Assembly (NCBI RefSeq): GCF_025460765.1
Contig: NZ_JAMWEG010000002.1
Location: 496,001 to 560,000, forward strand
Length of the DNA stretch: 64,000 nt
From: Micromonospora sp. MA102
Lineage (GTDB): Bacteria; Actinomycetota; Actinomycetes; Mycobacteriales; Micromonosporaceae
Direction of reading: 5' to 3'
The notes beneath the pieces were generated by a model that was not told the origin of the DNA, did not search any database, and saw nothing but the letters and a program-made list of their open reading frames with translations. A program made the translations under genes and the position numbers. Shown in pieces: positions 20,105 through 33,498 of the stretch. Every line of letters starts with the position of its first letter. Position 1 is the first letter of the stretch.

Positions 20105-20703
20105 ACGTCAACCAGCGCGACGGCCGGGACACCGGCATCGGGCAGCGCGCACCGCGGTCGGGGGGCCGGACCGCGGCGCAGCGTGCCCCGCGCGGCACCA
20201 CGTCGACGGCGGCGGCCGACCGGCCGGACCGCCGGGGGGAGGCTCGCGCCCGGGGGGCGCGCGAGTTCCCGACCCAGGGCAGTGCCGCGCTGCGGCCGGC
20301 CGAGCGGGCCCGGAGCACCGGCGACACCTCGCCGCGGCTGCGGGTCGCCCCGCCGCCGCCGGTCCGCGTGCCGCGGGCGCCGTTCGTCGGGCTGATCCTG
20401 GTGCTCGTGGTCGGCGGGGTGCTCGGCATCCTGGCGGTCAACACCAAGATCAACGAGAACGCCTTCAAGCTGGAGAAGCTCCAGCAGCAGCAGGCGAAGC
20501 TCGACGTCGACCAGCAGCAGTTGGAGAAGGAGATCGCCGACCAGAAGGCGCCCGGCAATTTGACCGCCAACGCCCGCAAGCTGGGCCTGGTCGACTCCGA
20601 CGAGCTGGCCTACATCCGGCTGCCGGACGGGAAGGTGATCGGCGTCCCGCACCCGGTGGAGGGGGCGCCGGCGATCACCAGCCAGCAGGGCAACGGAGGC
20701 TGA
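20101..20703 (+). CDS. ftsL: Cell division protein FtsL-like
   Basis: A 200-residue bitopic protein. A long Arg/Ala/Pro-rich cytoplasmic tail (1-90) is followed by one membrane helix (about 94-113) and a Gln-rich coiled coil (about 118-150, [22 protein letters not shown]). The C-terminus ends the periplasmic-side domain. Position between rsmH and ftsI and the topology identify FtsL, which with FtsQ and a DivIC-type partner bridges to FtsW/FtsI. It overlaps rsmH by four bases. Confidence 0.88.
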   Translation: MNVNQRDGRDTGIGQRAPRSGGRTAAQRAPRGTTSTAAADRPDRRGEARARGAREFPTQGSAALRPAERARSTGDTSPRLRVAPPPPVRVPRAPFVGLILVLVVGGVLGILAVNTKINENAFKLEKLQQQQAKLDVDQQQLEKEIADQKAPGNLTANARKLGLVDSDELAYIRLPDGKVIGVPHPVEGAPAITSQQGNGG

Positions 20704-20706
20704 GCA

Positions 20707-22911
20707 GTGCCGCCGAGATCGGATGAACCGCGCCGGGACGCCAAGGGCTCCCGGCGCGGCTCGTCCCGGGGCGACGAGCACCGGGAGCCGGGCGTCGGCG
20801 GGATCTCCGACGCCCGGGCGTACACACCGCGGGGCCGGACCATCCGGGAGGGCGGCGGCGCGGCCCGTGCCGGTGGGGGCGCCGAGCAACGGCGTACCCC
20901 GCGCAGCAGCCGCTCCGGCGATCCGTTCCGCCCGGCGTTGCAGGTGCTCGACGGCGGCCGCACCGGGGCGACCCGCGCCGGCCGCCGGGAGACCGCGTCC
21001 GGCGGCCGGGCCGGGGTGGTGCGGACCGTCTCCGCCCGGCCGGTGCGCGAGCCGTTCGACGACGACGAGCCGGCGCCGCCGCGGCGCCGCCCCGGACCGC
21101 GCCGCCCCGCGCGGCCGGCCGCCGCCCGGCGGCCGGTCCGCAAGCCGCGCCGCCCGCCGAAGCTCGCCGACCCGCGCCGCCGGCTGCGGCTCGGCACGCT
21201 GCTCGTGCTGGCGCTCTTCACCACCATCGGCATCCGGCTGGTCTACCTGCAGGCCGCCAGCACCCCGGCGTACGCCGACGGCGGGCTGGACAGCCGGCTC
21301 GCCGTGGTCGAGCTGCCGGCCCCGCGCGGGGCGATCTACGACCGCACCGGCGCCCCGCTGGCGCACAGCGTCGAGGCGCGGTACGTCTTCGCCGACCCGA
21401 CCCAGGTCAAGAACCCGGTCGCCACCGCCAAGCTGCTGTCCCCGCTGCTCGGCGTGCCCGCCTCCGAGCTGGCCGGGAAAATGAAGGCCCGCAAGCTGCC
21501 CGGCGGCGGCTGGTCGCAGTTCGAGTACCTGGCGCGCGGCGTCGACATCGACCGGGCCAAGCAGATCATGGCGTTGGACCTGGCCGGCATCGGCGTGCAC
21601 CGCGACGAGCGGCGCGAGGTGCCCGGCGGCGACCTGGCCGCCAACCTCATCGGCTTCGTCAGCCAGGACATGACCGGGCTCGAGGGGCTGGAGGCGAAGT
21701 ACGACGACGTCCTCGAGGGCAAGCCCGGCCGGAAGCGGTACGAGGTGGGGCAGGGCGACCTGGCCGCGCCCATCCCGGGCGGCTACAGCCAGACCACCCC
21801 GGCGCAACCGGGCAGTTCGCTGGAGCTCACGATCGACCGCGACCTCCAGTTCCAGACGCAGCGGATCCTGTCCGACGGGATGGCCGGGACCCGGAACAGC
21901 GTGGGCGCCGCCGTGGTCATCGAGGTCGGCACCGGCGACGTGCTGGCCCAGGCCAGCTACCCCACCTACAACGCGGCCGACCCCACCAGGGTCAACTCTC
22001 CGGCCGACCGCGAGGACGCCGCCACCAGCTTCATCGTCGACCCGGGCTCGATCCACAAGGCGATCACCTACGGCGCGGCCCTCCAGGAGGGCGTCATCAC
22101 CCCGGACACCACCTTCCCGGTGGCGAACAGCATCCAGAAGGGCGACACGCCCTTCAGCGACACCCACCCGGCCAACGGGCGGACGATGAGCATCCCGGGG
22201 ATGCTCGCCTTCTCCTCCAACGTCGGCACCATCAAGATCGCCGACAAGCTGGGCCCGGATCGCCTGATCGACTACCAGAAGCGGTTCGGGCTGGGCCAGC
22301 CCACCGGTGAGGGCATGCCGGGGGAGGCCAGCGGACGGCTGCTCCCGGCCGACCAGTGGAGCGACTCGTCGTACGGGTCGGTGCCGATCGGGCACAGCGT
22401 GGACGCCACCCCGTTGCAGATGGCCGCGGCGTACGCCGCCATCGCCAACGACGGCAGGTACGTGCAGCCGCACCTGATCAAGCAGGTGATCGGCCCGGAC
22501 GGGAAGAAGAAGCCGGCCGCCGCCCCGGTCACCCGCTCGGTGCTCAGCCCGGCCAACGCGGCCGCGCTGCGCCGGATGCTGGAGGCGGTCACCACCGTCG
22601 ACGGTCCGGACGGGCGGGCCACCGGCCTGGCCGCCGCTGTGCCCGGCTACCGGGTGGCCGGCAAGACCGGCACCGGCCTGCGCTACGAGAACGGCAAGCG
22701 CCAGCCCGGCGATGTGGCCTCGTTCATCGGGATGGCCCCGGCGGAGAAGCCCCGGTATGTGGTGGCGGTCTTCGCCTGGAGCCCGGGCGGCGAGGGCGGG
22801 GCGGTGGCCGCGCCGGCCTTCCGGGAGATGATGTCCTTCACTCTCCGGCACTACCGGGTGCCGCCCTCGGCGACCAACAAGTCCCCGAAGTTCGAGGTCT
22901 TTCCGCACTGA
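20707..22911 (+). CDS. ftsI: Division-specific penicillin-binding protein (class B, FtsI/PBP3)
   Basis: A 734-residue class B transpeptidase. An unusually long basic, disordered cytoplasmic tail (about 155 residues) precedes one membrane helix (about 160-182), a pedestal domain, then the transpeptidase with S448-I-H-K451 (SxxK), S503-S-N505 (SxN) and K653-T-G655. It crosslinks septal peptidoglycan and pairs with FtsW. The GTG start lies three bases after the ftsL stop. No PASTA domain is present. Confidence 0.96.
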   Translation: MPPRSDEPRRDAKGSRRGSSRGDEHREPGVGGISDARAYTPRGRTIREGGGAARAGGGAEQRRTPRSSRSGDPFRPALQVLDGGRTGATRAGRRETASGGRAGVVRTVSARPVREPFDDDEPAPPRRRPGPRRPARPAAARRPVRKPRRPPKLADPRRRLRLGTLLVLALFTTIGIRLVYLQAASTPAYADGGLDSRLAVVELPAPRGAIYDRTGAPLAHSVEARYVFADPTQVKNPVATAKLLSPLLGVPASELAGKMKARKLPGGGWSQFEYLARGVDIDRAKQIMALDLAGIGVHRDERREVPGGDLAANLIGFVSQDMTGLEGLEAKYDDVLEGKPGRKRYEVGQGDLAAPIPGGYSQTTPAQPGSSLELTIDRDLQFQTQRILSDGMAGTRNSVGAAVVIEVGTGDVLAQASYPTYNAADPTRVNSPADREDAATSFIVDPGSIHKAITYGAALQEGVITPDTTFPVANSIQKGDTPFSDTHPANGRTMSIPGMLAFSSNVGTIKIADKLGPDRLIDYQKRFGLGQPTGEGMPGEASGRLLPADQWSDSSYGSVPIGHSVDATPLQMAAAYAAIANDGRYVQPHLIKQVIGPDGKKKPAAAPVTRSVLSPANAAALRRMLEAVTTVDGPDGRATGLAAAVPGYRVAGKTGTGLRYENGKRQPGDVASFIGMAPAEKPRYVVAVFAWSPGGEGGAVAAPAFREMMSFTLRHYRVPPSATNKSPKFEVFPH

Positions 22912-22988
22912 ACCGGCGGGGCGGGACATGATCGGTGAGTGGCGACGAACCACCGGGGCGGCTGTGCGGTCGGAACCGGACGACCGGG

Positions 22989-22994
22989 TAGGGT
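22989..22994 (+). promoter_or_regulatory. -10 box of an internal murE promoter
   Basis: TAGGGT lies eight bases before GTG 23003. It suggests that murE-murF-mraY can be transcribed apart from the mraZ promoter. Confidence 0.45.
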
Positions 22995-23002
22995 CTGACG
23001 CC

Positions 23003-24526
23003 GTGCCCGGCAATCCACGACCCGCCACCGTGAATCCCGTCCGGCTCGGCGACCTCGCCGCCCGGCTGGCCGTCGCGCCGCCGGAGGGGGCCGCCGAGGT
23101 GGCCGTCACCGGGGTGACCCACGCCAGCCAGGAGGTCCGCCCCGGCGACCTGTACGCGGCCCTGCCCGGTGCCCGCCGGCACGGCGCGGAGTTCGCCGCC
23201 GCCGCGGCCGGAGCCGGCGCGGTGGCCCTGCTGACCGACCCGGCCGGCGTCGCGCTGGCCGCCGGAGCGGGCCTGCCCGTGCTGGTCGTCGAGGACCCCC
23301 GGGCGGTGCTCGGCGAGGTCGCCGCCACCGCCTACGGCGACCCGACCGCCGGGCTGACCATGATCGGCGTGACCGGCACCGCCGGCAAGACCTCCACGAG
23401 CTACCTCATCGAGTCCGGGCTGCGCGCGGCCGGGCACACCACCGGCCTGATCGGCACGGTGGAGACCCGCCTCGGCGACCTGGTGATCGACAGCGTCCGG
23501 ACCACGCCCGAGGCGACCGACCTGCACGCCATGCTGGCGGTGGCCCGCGAGCAGGGGGTCGACACCGTGGTCATGGAGGTCTCCAGCCACGCCCTGGCCA
23601 TGGGCCGGGTCGGCGGGGTCCGGTTCGACGTCGGCGGCTACACCAACTTCGGCTCCGACCACCTGGACTTCCACGCCGACGAGGCGGACTACTTCGCCGC
23701 CAAGGCGAAGCTCTTCGACGGGCGCTGCCGGGTCGAGGTGCTCAACCACGACGACCCGGCGCTGCGGCCGCTGCGCAAGCCGGCGACCGTCACCTACTCG
23801 GCGGCCGGCGACCCGACCGCCACCTGGTGGGCCGACGGCGTCGGCGGCGAGGGCTACGCACAGCACTTCACCGTGCACGGCCCGGACGGCATCACCCTGC
23901 CCACCGGCGTGGCCCTGCCCGGCCGGCACAACGTGGCCAACGCGCTGCTGGCCGTCGCCATCCTGGTGGCCGCCGGGGTCGACCCGGCCACCGCGGCCAG
24001 CGGGGTGGCGGCCTGCGGCGGGGTGCCCGGCCGGCTGGAACTGGTCAGCGGGGACGCCCCGGTACGCGGGGTCGTGGACTACGCGCACAAGGCGAACGCC
24101 ATCGAGGCGGTCCTCGTGGCGCTGCGCGGCCTGACCGGCGGCCGGCTGATCTGCGTGCTGGGCGCCGGCGGTGACCGGGACCGGGGCAAGCGGCCGGTGA
24201 TGGGCGCCACCGCCGCGCGGGGCGCCGACGTGGTGCTGGTGACCGACGACAACCCGCGCACCGAGGACCCGGCCACGATCCGGGCCGAGGTGCTGGCCGG
24301 CGCGTACGCGGCGGGCACCGGCGCGCGGATCATCGAGGCGCCCGGCCGGCGGGCCGCGATCGAGGAGGCGGTCCGGGTGGCGGAACCGGGGGACATCGTG
24401 GCGCTGCTGGGCAAGGGCCAGGAACGCGGCCAGGAGATCAACGGCGAGGTGCTGCCGTTCGACGACCGGGTGGAGCTGGCAGAGGCGCTGCGCGCCCGCT
24501 TCGGCGACCTGGTGGGGCAGCGATGA
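23003..24526 (+). CDS. murE: UDP-N-acetylmuramoyl-tripeptide synthetase MurE (meso-DAP type)
   Basis: A 507-residue Mur ligase adding the third residue of the stem peptide. The ATP loop is GTAGKTS (125-131). The specificity motif D416-N-P-R419 in VTDDNPRTEDP is the meso-diaminopimelate signature, against the Lys-type DDNPA variants. VPGRLELV and VDYAHKANAIE are C-terminal family motifs. GTG 23003 is chosen because TAGGGT sits eight bases upstream. The frame is open to 22928 but that part has no family match. It overlaps murF by four bases. Confidence 0.96.
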   Translation: MPGNPRPATVNPVRLGDLAARLAVAPPEGAAEVAVTGVTHASQEVRPGDLYAALPGARRHGAEFAAAAAGAGAVALLTDPAGVALAAGAGLPVLVVEDPRAVLGEVAATAYGDPTAGLTMIGVTGTAGKTSTSYLIESGLRAAGHTTGLIGTVETRLGDLVIDSVRTTPEATDLHAMLAVAREQGVDTVVMEVSSHALAMGRVGGVRFDVGGYTNFGSDHLDFHADEADYFAAKAKLFDGRCRVEVLNHDDPALRPLRKPATVTYSAAGDPTATWWADGVGGEGYAQHFTVHGPDGITLPTGVALPGRHNVANALLAVAILVAAGVDPATAASGVAACGGVPGRLELVSGDAPVRGVVDYAHKANAIEAVLVALRGLTGGRLICVLGAGGDRDRGKRPVMGATAARGADVVLVTDDNPRTEDPATIRAEVLAGAYAAGTGARIIEAPGRRAAIEEAVRVAEPGDIVALLGKGQERGQEINGEVLPFDDRVELAEALRARFGDLVGQR

Positions 24527-25920
24527 TCCCGCTGACCCTGGCCGAGGTGGCGGCCGCGGTCGACGGCCGGCTCATCGCGGCCGATCCGGACGCCCGGGTG
24601 ACCGGCTCGGTGGAGTTCGATTCCCGCAAGGTCACCCCCGGCGGCCTCTTCGTCGCCTTCCCGGGCGAGAAGGTGGACGGGCACGACTACGCGGCCGGCG
24701 CGGTCTCCTCCGGCGCGGTGGCCGTGCTCGGCACCCGCGAGGTGCCCGGCGTGCCGATGGTGCTGGTCGGCGACGCGCTCGACGCCATGGGGCGGCTGGC
24801 CCGCACGGTGGTCGACCGGCTGCCCGGCCTGACCGTCATCGGGCTGACCGGTTCCTCCGGCAAGACCACCACCAAGGACCTGATCGCCCAGCTGGCCGTC
24901 CGGCTCGGCCCGACCGTGGCGCCGCCCGGCTCGTTCAACAACGAGCTGGGGCACCCGTACACGGCGTTGCAGGCCGGCCCGGAGACGCGCTACCTCGTGA
25001 TGGAGAAGGGCGCCCGCGGGGTGGGGCACGTCCGCTACCTGTGCGAGGTGGTGCCGCCCCGGATCTCGGTGGTGCTCAACGTCGGTGTCGCGCACATCGG
25101 CGAGTTCGGCTCGGTGGAGACCATCGCGCTGGCCAAGGGCGAGCTGGTCGAGGCGCTGCCCGCCGACGGGCTGGCCGTGCTCAACGCCGACGACCCCCGG
25201 GTCGACGCCATGGCGGCGCGCACCTCGGCGCGGGTGGTCCGCTACGGCGAGTCCGAGCGGGCCGACGTGCGCGCGGTCGACGTGACGCTGGACGGGCGGG
25301 GCCGTCCGTCGTACACCCTCGTCACGCCGGAGGGGAGCGCCCCGGTGCGGCTCGGGCTGACCGGCCGGCACCAGGTGTCCAACTCGCTGGCCGCCGCGGC
25401 GGTCGCCCGCGAGCTGGGCCTGCCGCCGGCCGACCTGGCGGTGGCCCTGGGCGAGCTGGGCCTGGTCTCCACCCGCCGGATGGACGTGTTCGAGCGCCCC
25501 GACGAGGTGACTGTGATCGACGACTCGTACAACGCCAACCCGGCTTCGACCGGCGTGGCGCTGCGGGCACTGGCGAGCATGCGCGGTACGGGGCGTACCG
25601 TCGCGGTGCTCGGCTACATGGCCGAGTTGGGCGACTTCGAACGGGAGGGGCACCAGCAGGTCGGCCGCCTGGCGGCCGAACTGGGGGTCGACCGGCTGCT
25701 CGTGGTGGGCGAGTCGGCGGCGCCGATCCACGAAGGCGCGACAGCGGTAAGCAACTGGGGAGGAGAGTCGGTGCTGCTCACCGATCAGGCGGCGGTCGTC
25801 GAGGTGCTGCGGAGCGAGCTACGTCCGGGTGACGTGGTGCTGGTGAAGGGCTCCCGGTACCGCACCTGGGAGGTGGCCGACGCGCTGCGCGCGGACGCCG
25901 AGAAGGGCCCGGCCGCATGA
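24523..25920 (+). CDS. murF: UDP-N-acetylmuramoyl-tripeptide--D-alanyl-D-alanine ligase MurF
   Basis: A 465-residue Mur ligase that adds D-Ala-D-Ala. The ATP loop [11 protein letters not shown] is at 109-119. [12 protein letters not shown] and [12 protein letters not shown] are MurF-specific motifs. The ATG overlaps murE (ATGA) and the stop overlaps mraY (ATGA), so the three genes are translationally coupled. It is of normal length for the family. Confidence 0.97.
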   Translation: MIPLTLAEVAAAVDGRLIAADPDARVTGSVEFDSRKVTPGGLFVAFPGEKVDGHDYAAGAVSSGAVAVLGTREVPGVPMVLVGDALDAMGRLARTVVDRLPGLTVIGLTGSSGKTTTKDLIAQLAVRLGPTVAPPGSFNNELGHPYTALQAGPETRYLVMEKGARGVGHVRYLCEVVPPRISVVLNVGVAHIGEFGSVETIALAKGELVEALPADGLAVLNADDPRVDAMAARTSARVVRYGESERADVRAVDVTLDGRGRPSYTLVTPEGSAPVRLGLTGRHQVSNSLAAAAVARELGLPPADLAVALGELGLVSTRRMDVFERPDEVTVIDDSYNANPASTGVALRALASMRGTGRTVAVLGYMAELGDFEREGHQQVGRLAAELGVDRLLVVGESAAPIHEGATAVSNWGGESVLLTDQAAVVEVLRSELRPGDVVLVKGSRYRTWEVADALRADAEKGPAA

Positions 25921-27044
25921 GGGCGGTGATCGTCGCCATCGGGGTCGCCTTCCTCATCTCGCTCTTCTGCACCCCGATCGCGATCAAGGTGTTCACCCGG
26001 CTCAAGGCCGGCCAGCCGATCCGGGCCGAGGGCCCGGCCATGCACCAGGGCAAGAAGGGCACGCCCACCATGGGCGGCGTGGTCTTCATCCTGGCCACGG
26101 TGATCGCGTACGTCGCCGGCCACCTGGCCCTGACCACCCTGCCGGACGCGCAGATCGCCCAGGTCGAGCCGACCATCACGGCGCTGGTGCTGCTGGGGCT
26201 CATGGTGTTCTCCGGCGCCGTCGGCTTCATCGACGACTTCCTGAAGGTCCGCAAGCGGCACAGCGGCGGCCTCAACAAGCGCGGGAAGCTCGCCGGCCAG
26301 ATCCTGGTCGGCGCGATCTTCGGCGTGGTGGCGCTCTACTTCCCGAGCAGCATGACCGACGTCCGCGGCAACGCGACCAACACGGAGACCGTCGGCAGCA
26401 CCATGCTGAGCTTCATCCGGGACATCCCGGCCCTGGAGATCGGCAAGATCGGCGCGGTCATCGTGATCATCCTGGTGGTGATGGCGGCGACCAACGGGGT
26501 GAACCTCACCGACGGCCTCGACGGCCTGGCCACCGGCGCCTCGGTGATGGTCCTCGCCGCGTACGCGCTCATCGCGTTCTGGCAGTACCGGCACTGGTGC
26601 GCCGACCCGAACTACCCCGCCGGGGCGTACTGCTACACGGTCCGGGACCCGCTGGAGATCGCCCTGATCGCGGGCGCGGCGGCCGGCGCCTGCGTGGGCT
26701 TCCTGTGGTGGAACACCTCGCCGGCCCGGATCTTCATGGGCGACACCGGCGCGCTGGGCCTGGGCGGGCTGATCGCCGGCATGGCGATGTCCACCCGGAC
26801 CATCCTGCTGCTGCCGATCATCGGCGGCCTCTTCGTGATCATCACGATGTCCGTGGTGATCCAGATCATCTCGTTCCGCACCACCGGCAAACGGGTGTTC
26901 CGTATGTCACCGCTCCAGCACCATTTCGAGCTGGCCGGCTGGAGCGAGGTCAACATCGTGGTCCGGTTCTGGATCATCGCCGGCATCGGCGTGGCCATCG
27001 CGCTGGGCCTGTTCTACAGCGAGTTCCTCGCCGCGATGAGCTGA
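25917..27044 (+). CDS. mraY: Phospho-N-acetylmuramoyl-pentapeptide-transferase MraY
   Basis: A 375-residue polytopic enzyme with about ten membrane helices. It transfers phospho-MurNAc-pentapeptide to undecaprenyl phosphate, forming lipid I. The conserved cytoplasmic motifs are visible: GFIDDFLKV (about 103-111), [11 protein letters not shown] (about 192-202) and PLQHHFE near residue 332. It is coupled to murF by a four-base overlap. A strong terminator follows its stop at a point where murD would normally continue the operon. Confidence 0.97.
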   Translation: MRAVIVAIGVAFLISLFCTPIAIKVFTRLKAGQPIRAEGPAMHQGKKGTPTMGGVVFILATVIAYVAGHLALTTLPDAQIAQVEPTITALVLLGLMVFSGAVGFIDDFLKVRKRHSGGLNKRGKLAGQILVGAIFGVVALYFPSSMTDVRGNATNTETVGSTMLSFIRDIPALEIGKIGAVIVIILVVMAATNGVNLTDGLDGLATGASVMVLAAYALIAFWQYRHWCADPNYPAGAYCYTVRDPLEIALIAGAAAGACVGFLWWNTSPARIFMGDTGALGLGGLIAGMAMSTRTILLLPIIGGLFVIITMSVVIQIISFRTTGKRVFRMSPLQHHFELAGWSEVNIVVRFWIIAGIGVAIALGLFYSEFLAAMS

Positions 27045-27060
27045 CCGCTGCCCCTGCGTC

Positions 27061-27098
27061 ACGGCGGGATCCCTGGGCGTTACCAGGGGTCCCGCCGT
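27061..27098 (+). terminator. Strong intrinsic terminator between mraY and ftsW, in place of murD
   Basis: Arms 27061-27076 and 27083-27098 form a 16-pair stem with one G-U pair and the loop GCGTTA, followed by TTT. It begins 17 bases after the mraY stop and splits the dcw cluster into two transcription units. Confidence 0.85.
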
Positions 27099-27167
27099 TT
27101 CGCGTTCCGACACGCCGACCGGGCGGTTGCGCCACGGGCGGGCGGGTCGAGCCGCCATGATGGGCGG

Positions 27168-28699
<1,532 letters not shown>

Positions 28700-28700
<1 letters not shown>

Positions 28701-29806
28701 TGGGTCCGCTGCGTTCGGTGGTGCTCTGCGGGGGCGGTACGGGTGGGCACATCTACCCGCTGCTCGCCTTCGCCGACTGCCTGCGCCGACACGACCCGAG
28801 CGTCCGGATCACCTGCCTCGGCACACCCAAGGGGCTGGAGAACGAGCTGATCCCGCCGGCCGGCTACGACCTGCGCCAGATCCCGGCCTACCAGCTGCCC
28901 CGCTCGGTCAACATGAGCCTGGTGCGCACGCCGGACCGGATGTGGAAGGCGGCCCGCGCGGCGGGCAAGGTGCTCGACGAGGTGCAGGCCGACGTCGTGA
29001 TCGGGTTCGGCGGGTACGTCTCGGTCCCCGGCTACCTGGCCGCGTGGCGGCGCGAGCTGCCCATCGTCATCCACGAGGTGAACGTGCCGCCGGGCGTCGC
29101 CAACCGGCTCGGGATGAAGTTCACCAAGAACGTCGCGGTCGGCTTCCCGCACCAGCCGGCGCAGGCCGAGTCGCTGCGCGACGCCCGGGTGGTCGGGGTG
29201 CCGCTGCGCCGGGGCATCGCCGGGCTGGACCGGGCCGCCGTGCGCAACGCCGCCCGTGCCCACTTCGGGCTCCGTCCCGACCTGCCGGTGCTCTTCGTGG
29301 CCGGCGGCTCGCAGGGCGCCCGCTCGATCAACCTGGCGGTCTCCGGGGCGGCCAAGGAGCTGGCCCGCAACGGCGTGCAGGTGCTGCACGTGATCGGCGC
29401 CCGCAACGAGCCGGTCTCCGTCCCCACCGACCTGCCGGTGCCGTACGTGACCCTGCCCTACCTGTCCGAGATGGAGCTGGGCTACGCGGCCGCCGACCTG
29501 ATGCTGGGCCGTGGCGGCGCCATGACCTGCGCCGAGGTGGCCGCCATCGGCCTGCCCACGATCTACGTGCCCTACCCGCACAGCAACCAGGAGCAGAAGC
29601 GCAACGCCCTGCCCGTGGTGGAGGCCGGCGGCGGGCTGCTCGTCGACGACGCCGAGGTGACCCCCGCCTGGGTGGAGCGCACGGTGATCCCGCTGATCCG
29701 GGACCCGCAGCGGCTCGCCGCGATGGGCACCGCCGCGGCCGCGTACGGGCGGCGCGACGGCGACGTGGCACTGCTGAACTTCGTCTACGAGGCGGTGTCC
29801 CGCTGA
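28700..29806 (+). CDS. murG: UDP-GlcNAc:lipid I N-acetylglucosaminyltransferase MurG
   Basis: A 368-residue GT28 glycosyltransferase that makes lipid II from lipid I at the inner membrane face. Motifs are CGGGTGGHIYP (10-20), FVAGGSQGARSIN, and the donor-binding GRGGAMTCAEVAAIG with PYPHSNQEQKRNA. The ATG at 28700 overlaps the ftsW stop (TGATG) with GAGAGGAG upstream. It is of normal length. Confidence 0.97.
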
Positions 29807-29837
29807 TGCGGGCCGCCGCGACCGGAAGGTACGTCGC

Positions 29838-31315
<1,478 letters not shown>

Positions 31316-31319
<4 letters not shown>

Positions 31320-32134
31320 GCCCCGGCCCGGCCCGTGGCCGCACCCCCGGCCAGGACGGCGGGGCCGGCCGCCGCAGCCCGGCCCGCCGGTGGCAGCTGG
31401 TCCGGGCGAGCGCGGACGCCGTACCCCCGTCCACCCGGCGTTTCATGGCCCGGGCCCGGCAGCGGCGGATGCGCGCGGCGCTGCCCTGGGCGGTCGCCGC
31501 CGCCGTGCTGGCGATCGCCGGGCTGGTCGCCTGGACCGTGCTGGGCACCGGCCTGTTCGGTGTCCGGGAGGTGCGGGTGGTCGGCGCCACGCTGGTCACC
31601 CCGGTCGAGGTGCGCGACGCCGCGGCCGTGCCGGACGACGCTCCGCTGGCCCGGGTGGACCTGGCCGCGACGGCCCGCCGGGTCGGCACGCTCGCCGCGG
31701 TGGAGCGGGCCACGGTGGAGCGGGACTGGCCGGGCGCCCTGGTGGTCCGGGTGGTGGAGCGGACCCCGGTGGCCGCGGTGCCGCAGGGCGAGCGCTGGGC
31801 GGTCGTGGACCGGGCCGGCGTGGTCTTCCAGAACCTGGACCAGGCACCCGCCGGGCTGCCGGTCGTCCGGGTCGGCAGGCCGGCTCCCGACGATCCCGGC
31901 ACCCGGGCCGGGCTGGCCGTGCTCGCCGCGCTCAGCCCGAAGCTGCGCGCCGAGCTGGTCGCGGTGGACGTGGCCGGGCTGGCCCGGATCACCCTGCTGC
32001 TGCGCGAGGACCGGAAGGTGGTCTGGGGCGACGCCACCCGCAGCGCGGACAAGTCCAAAGTGGCCACCGCCCTGCTGGGTCGGAAGGCCGACACGATCGA
32101 CGTCAGCGCTCCGGACGTGGTCACCTTCCAGTGA
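31316..32134 (+). CDS. ftsQ: Cell division protein FtsQ
   Basis: A 272-residue bitopic protein. A basic N-terminal tail (1-53) is followed by one membrane helix (about 55-75), a POTRA domain starting FGVREVRVVGATLVT, and a beta domain ending near the C-terminus. With FtsL and a DivIC-type partner it recruits FtsW/FtsI. The ATG overlaps the murC stop (ATGA). A 239-base gap with the ftsZ promoter follows. Confidence 0.93.
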
Positions 32135-32240
32135 TCCGCCGGTCGGTCGACGTGAGCCGGCCCGCTCCCCGGGCGACACGCCGGAAGGGTCCTTGGTTCA
32201 GCGCGCGGCGGCGCATACGTTGCCCCGAAGAGATCAGTGG

Positions 32241-32269
32241 TTGACATAGCTCTAAGCCTCTAGTAGAGG
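32241..32269 (+). promoter_or_regulatory. ftsZ promoter with overlapping palindrome
   Basis: A consensus TTGACA (32241-32246) is followed after 17 bases by TAGAGG (32264-32269). The -10 forms one arm of the palindrome CCTCTA-G-TAGAGG (32257-32269). The leader to ATG 32374 would be about 100 bases. The block CTCTAAGCCTCTAG is AT-richer than its surroundings. Confidence 0.65.
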
Positions 32270-32373
32270 GTGAGGGTTTCAGCCGTCGGAATCGCTGGGG
32301 AATGCTCTGCCGCTGGTCTTGGCCAAGCCGTGTGGGGTCGGCCCATGCCAATCTCGAAGGGAAAGGACCGGAG

Positions 32374-33489
32374 ATGACACCTCCGCACAACTACCTGGCG
32401 GTCATCAAGGTCGTCGGCATCGGGGGCGGTGGCGTGAACGCCGTCAACCGGATGATCGAGGTTGGGCTCAAGGGCGTCGAGTTCATCGCGATCAACACCG
32501 ACGCGCAGGCGTTGCTCATGAGCGACGCCGACGTCAAGCTCGACGTCGGCCGGGAGTTGACCCGCGGCCTGGGCGCCGGCGCCAATCCGGACGTCGGCAA
32601 GAACGCCGCCGAGGACCACCGCGACGAGATCGAGGAGGTGCTCAAGGGCGCCGACATGGTCTTCGTGACCTGCGGTGAGGGCGGCGGCACCGGCACCGGC
32701 GGCGCGCCGGTGGTGGCCAACATCGCCCGCAAGCTCGGCGCGCTCACCATCGGCGTGGTCACCCGGCCGTTCTCGTTCGAGGGCAAGCGCCGCCAGGTGC
32801 AGGCCGAGTCCGGCATCGAGGAGCTGCGCAACCAGTGCGACACGCTCATCGTGATCCCGAACGACCGGCTGCTCGCGCTCGGTGACCGCAACATCTCCAT
32901 GATGGACGCCTTCCGCACGGCGGACCAGGTGCTCCTCTCCGGTGTCCAGGGCATCACCGACCTGATCACCACGCCGGGTCTGATCAACCTGGACTTCGCC
33001 GACGTGAAGAGCGTCATGAGCGGCGCGGGCAGCGCGCTCATGGGCATCGGCAGCGCCCGCGGCGAGAACCGCGCCGTGGAGGCGGCCGAGGCGGCCATCT
33101 CCAGCCCGCTGCTGGAGCAGAGCATGGACGGCGCGCGGGGCGTGCTGCTCTCCATCGCCGGTGGCTCCGACCTGGGCCTGTTCGAGATCAATGACGCGGC
33201 CCAGCTGGTCACCGACGCGGCCCACCCGGACGCCAACATCATCTTCGGCGCGGTCATCGACGACGCGCTCGGCGACGAGGTGCGGGTGACCGTGATCGCG
33301 GCGGGCTTCGACGGGGGTGCGCCGGCCTACAAGGCGGTCGAGCCGTCCCGCAAGACCAACCAGAACCCGCCGACCCAGGCGAACGCGCCGGTGAGCCCGC
33401 CGGCCACCATGCCGGCCCCGCAGCAGTCGCCGCGCCGGGTGCTGTTCGACGACGTGGACGTTCCGGACTTCCTCAAGAACGGGTCCTGA
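32374..33489 (+). CDS. ftsZ: Cell division protein FtsZ
   Basis: A 371-residue tubulin-like GTPase that forms the Z ring. The tubulin signature G103-GGTGTG109 sits in [11 protein letters not shown]. The N-terminal [15 protein letters not shown] and the T7-loop region around [11 protein letters not shown] are intact. A short linker of about 45 residues ends in the conserved C-terminal peptide [13 protein letters not shown] 32374 has GGAAAGGACCGGAG upstream, and the frame upstream of it is not family sequence. Confidence 0.98.
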   Translation: MTPPHNYLAVIKVVGIGGGGVNAVNRMIEVGLKGVEFIAINTDAQALLMSDADVKLDVGRELTRGLGAGANPDVGKNAAEDHRDEIEEVLKGADMVFVTCGEGGGTGTGGAPVVANIARKLGALTIGVVTRPFSFEGKRRQVQAESGIEELRNQCDTLIVIPNDRLLALGDRNISMMDAFRTADQVLLSGVQGITDLITTPGLINLDFADVKSVMSGAGSALMGIGSARGENRAVEAAEAAISSPLLEQSMDGARGVLLSIAGGSDLGLFEINDAAQLVTDAAHPDANIIFGAVIDDALGDEVRVTVIAAGFDGGAPAYKAVEPSRKTNQNPPTQANAPVSPPATMPAPQQSPRRVLFDDVDVPDFLKNGS

Positions 33490-33498
33490 GCCGCACCG

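Noticed and set aside
19738-23328. 1196-codon minus-strand frame antisense to rsmH-ftsL-ftsI-murE
   Set aside because: Antisense artefact of extreme GC. It has no family motifs and lies opposite four well-supported genes.
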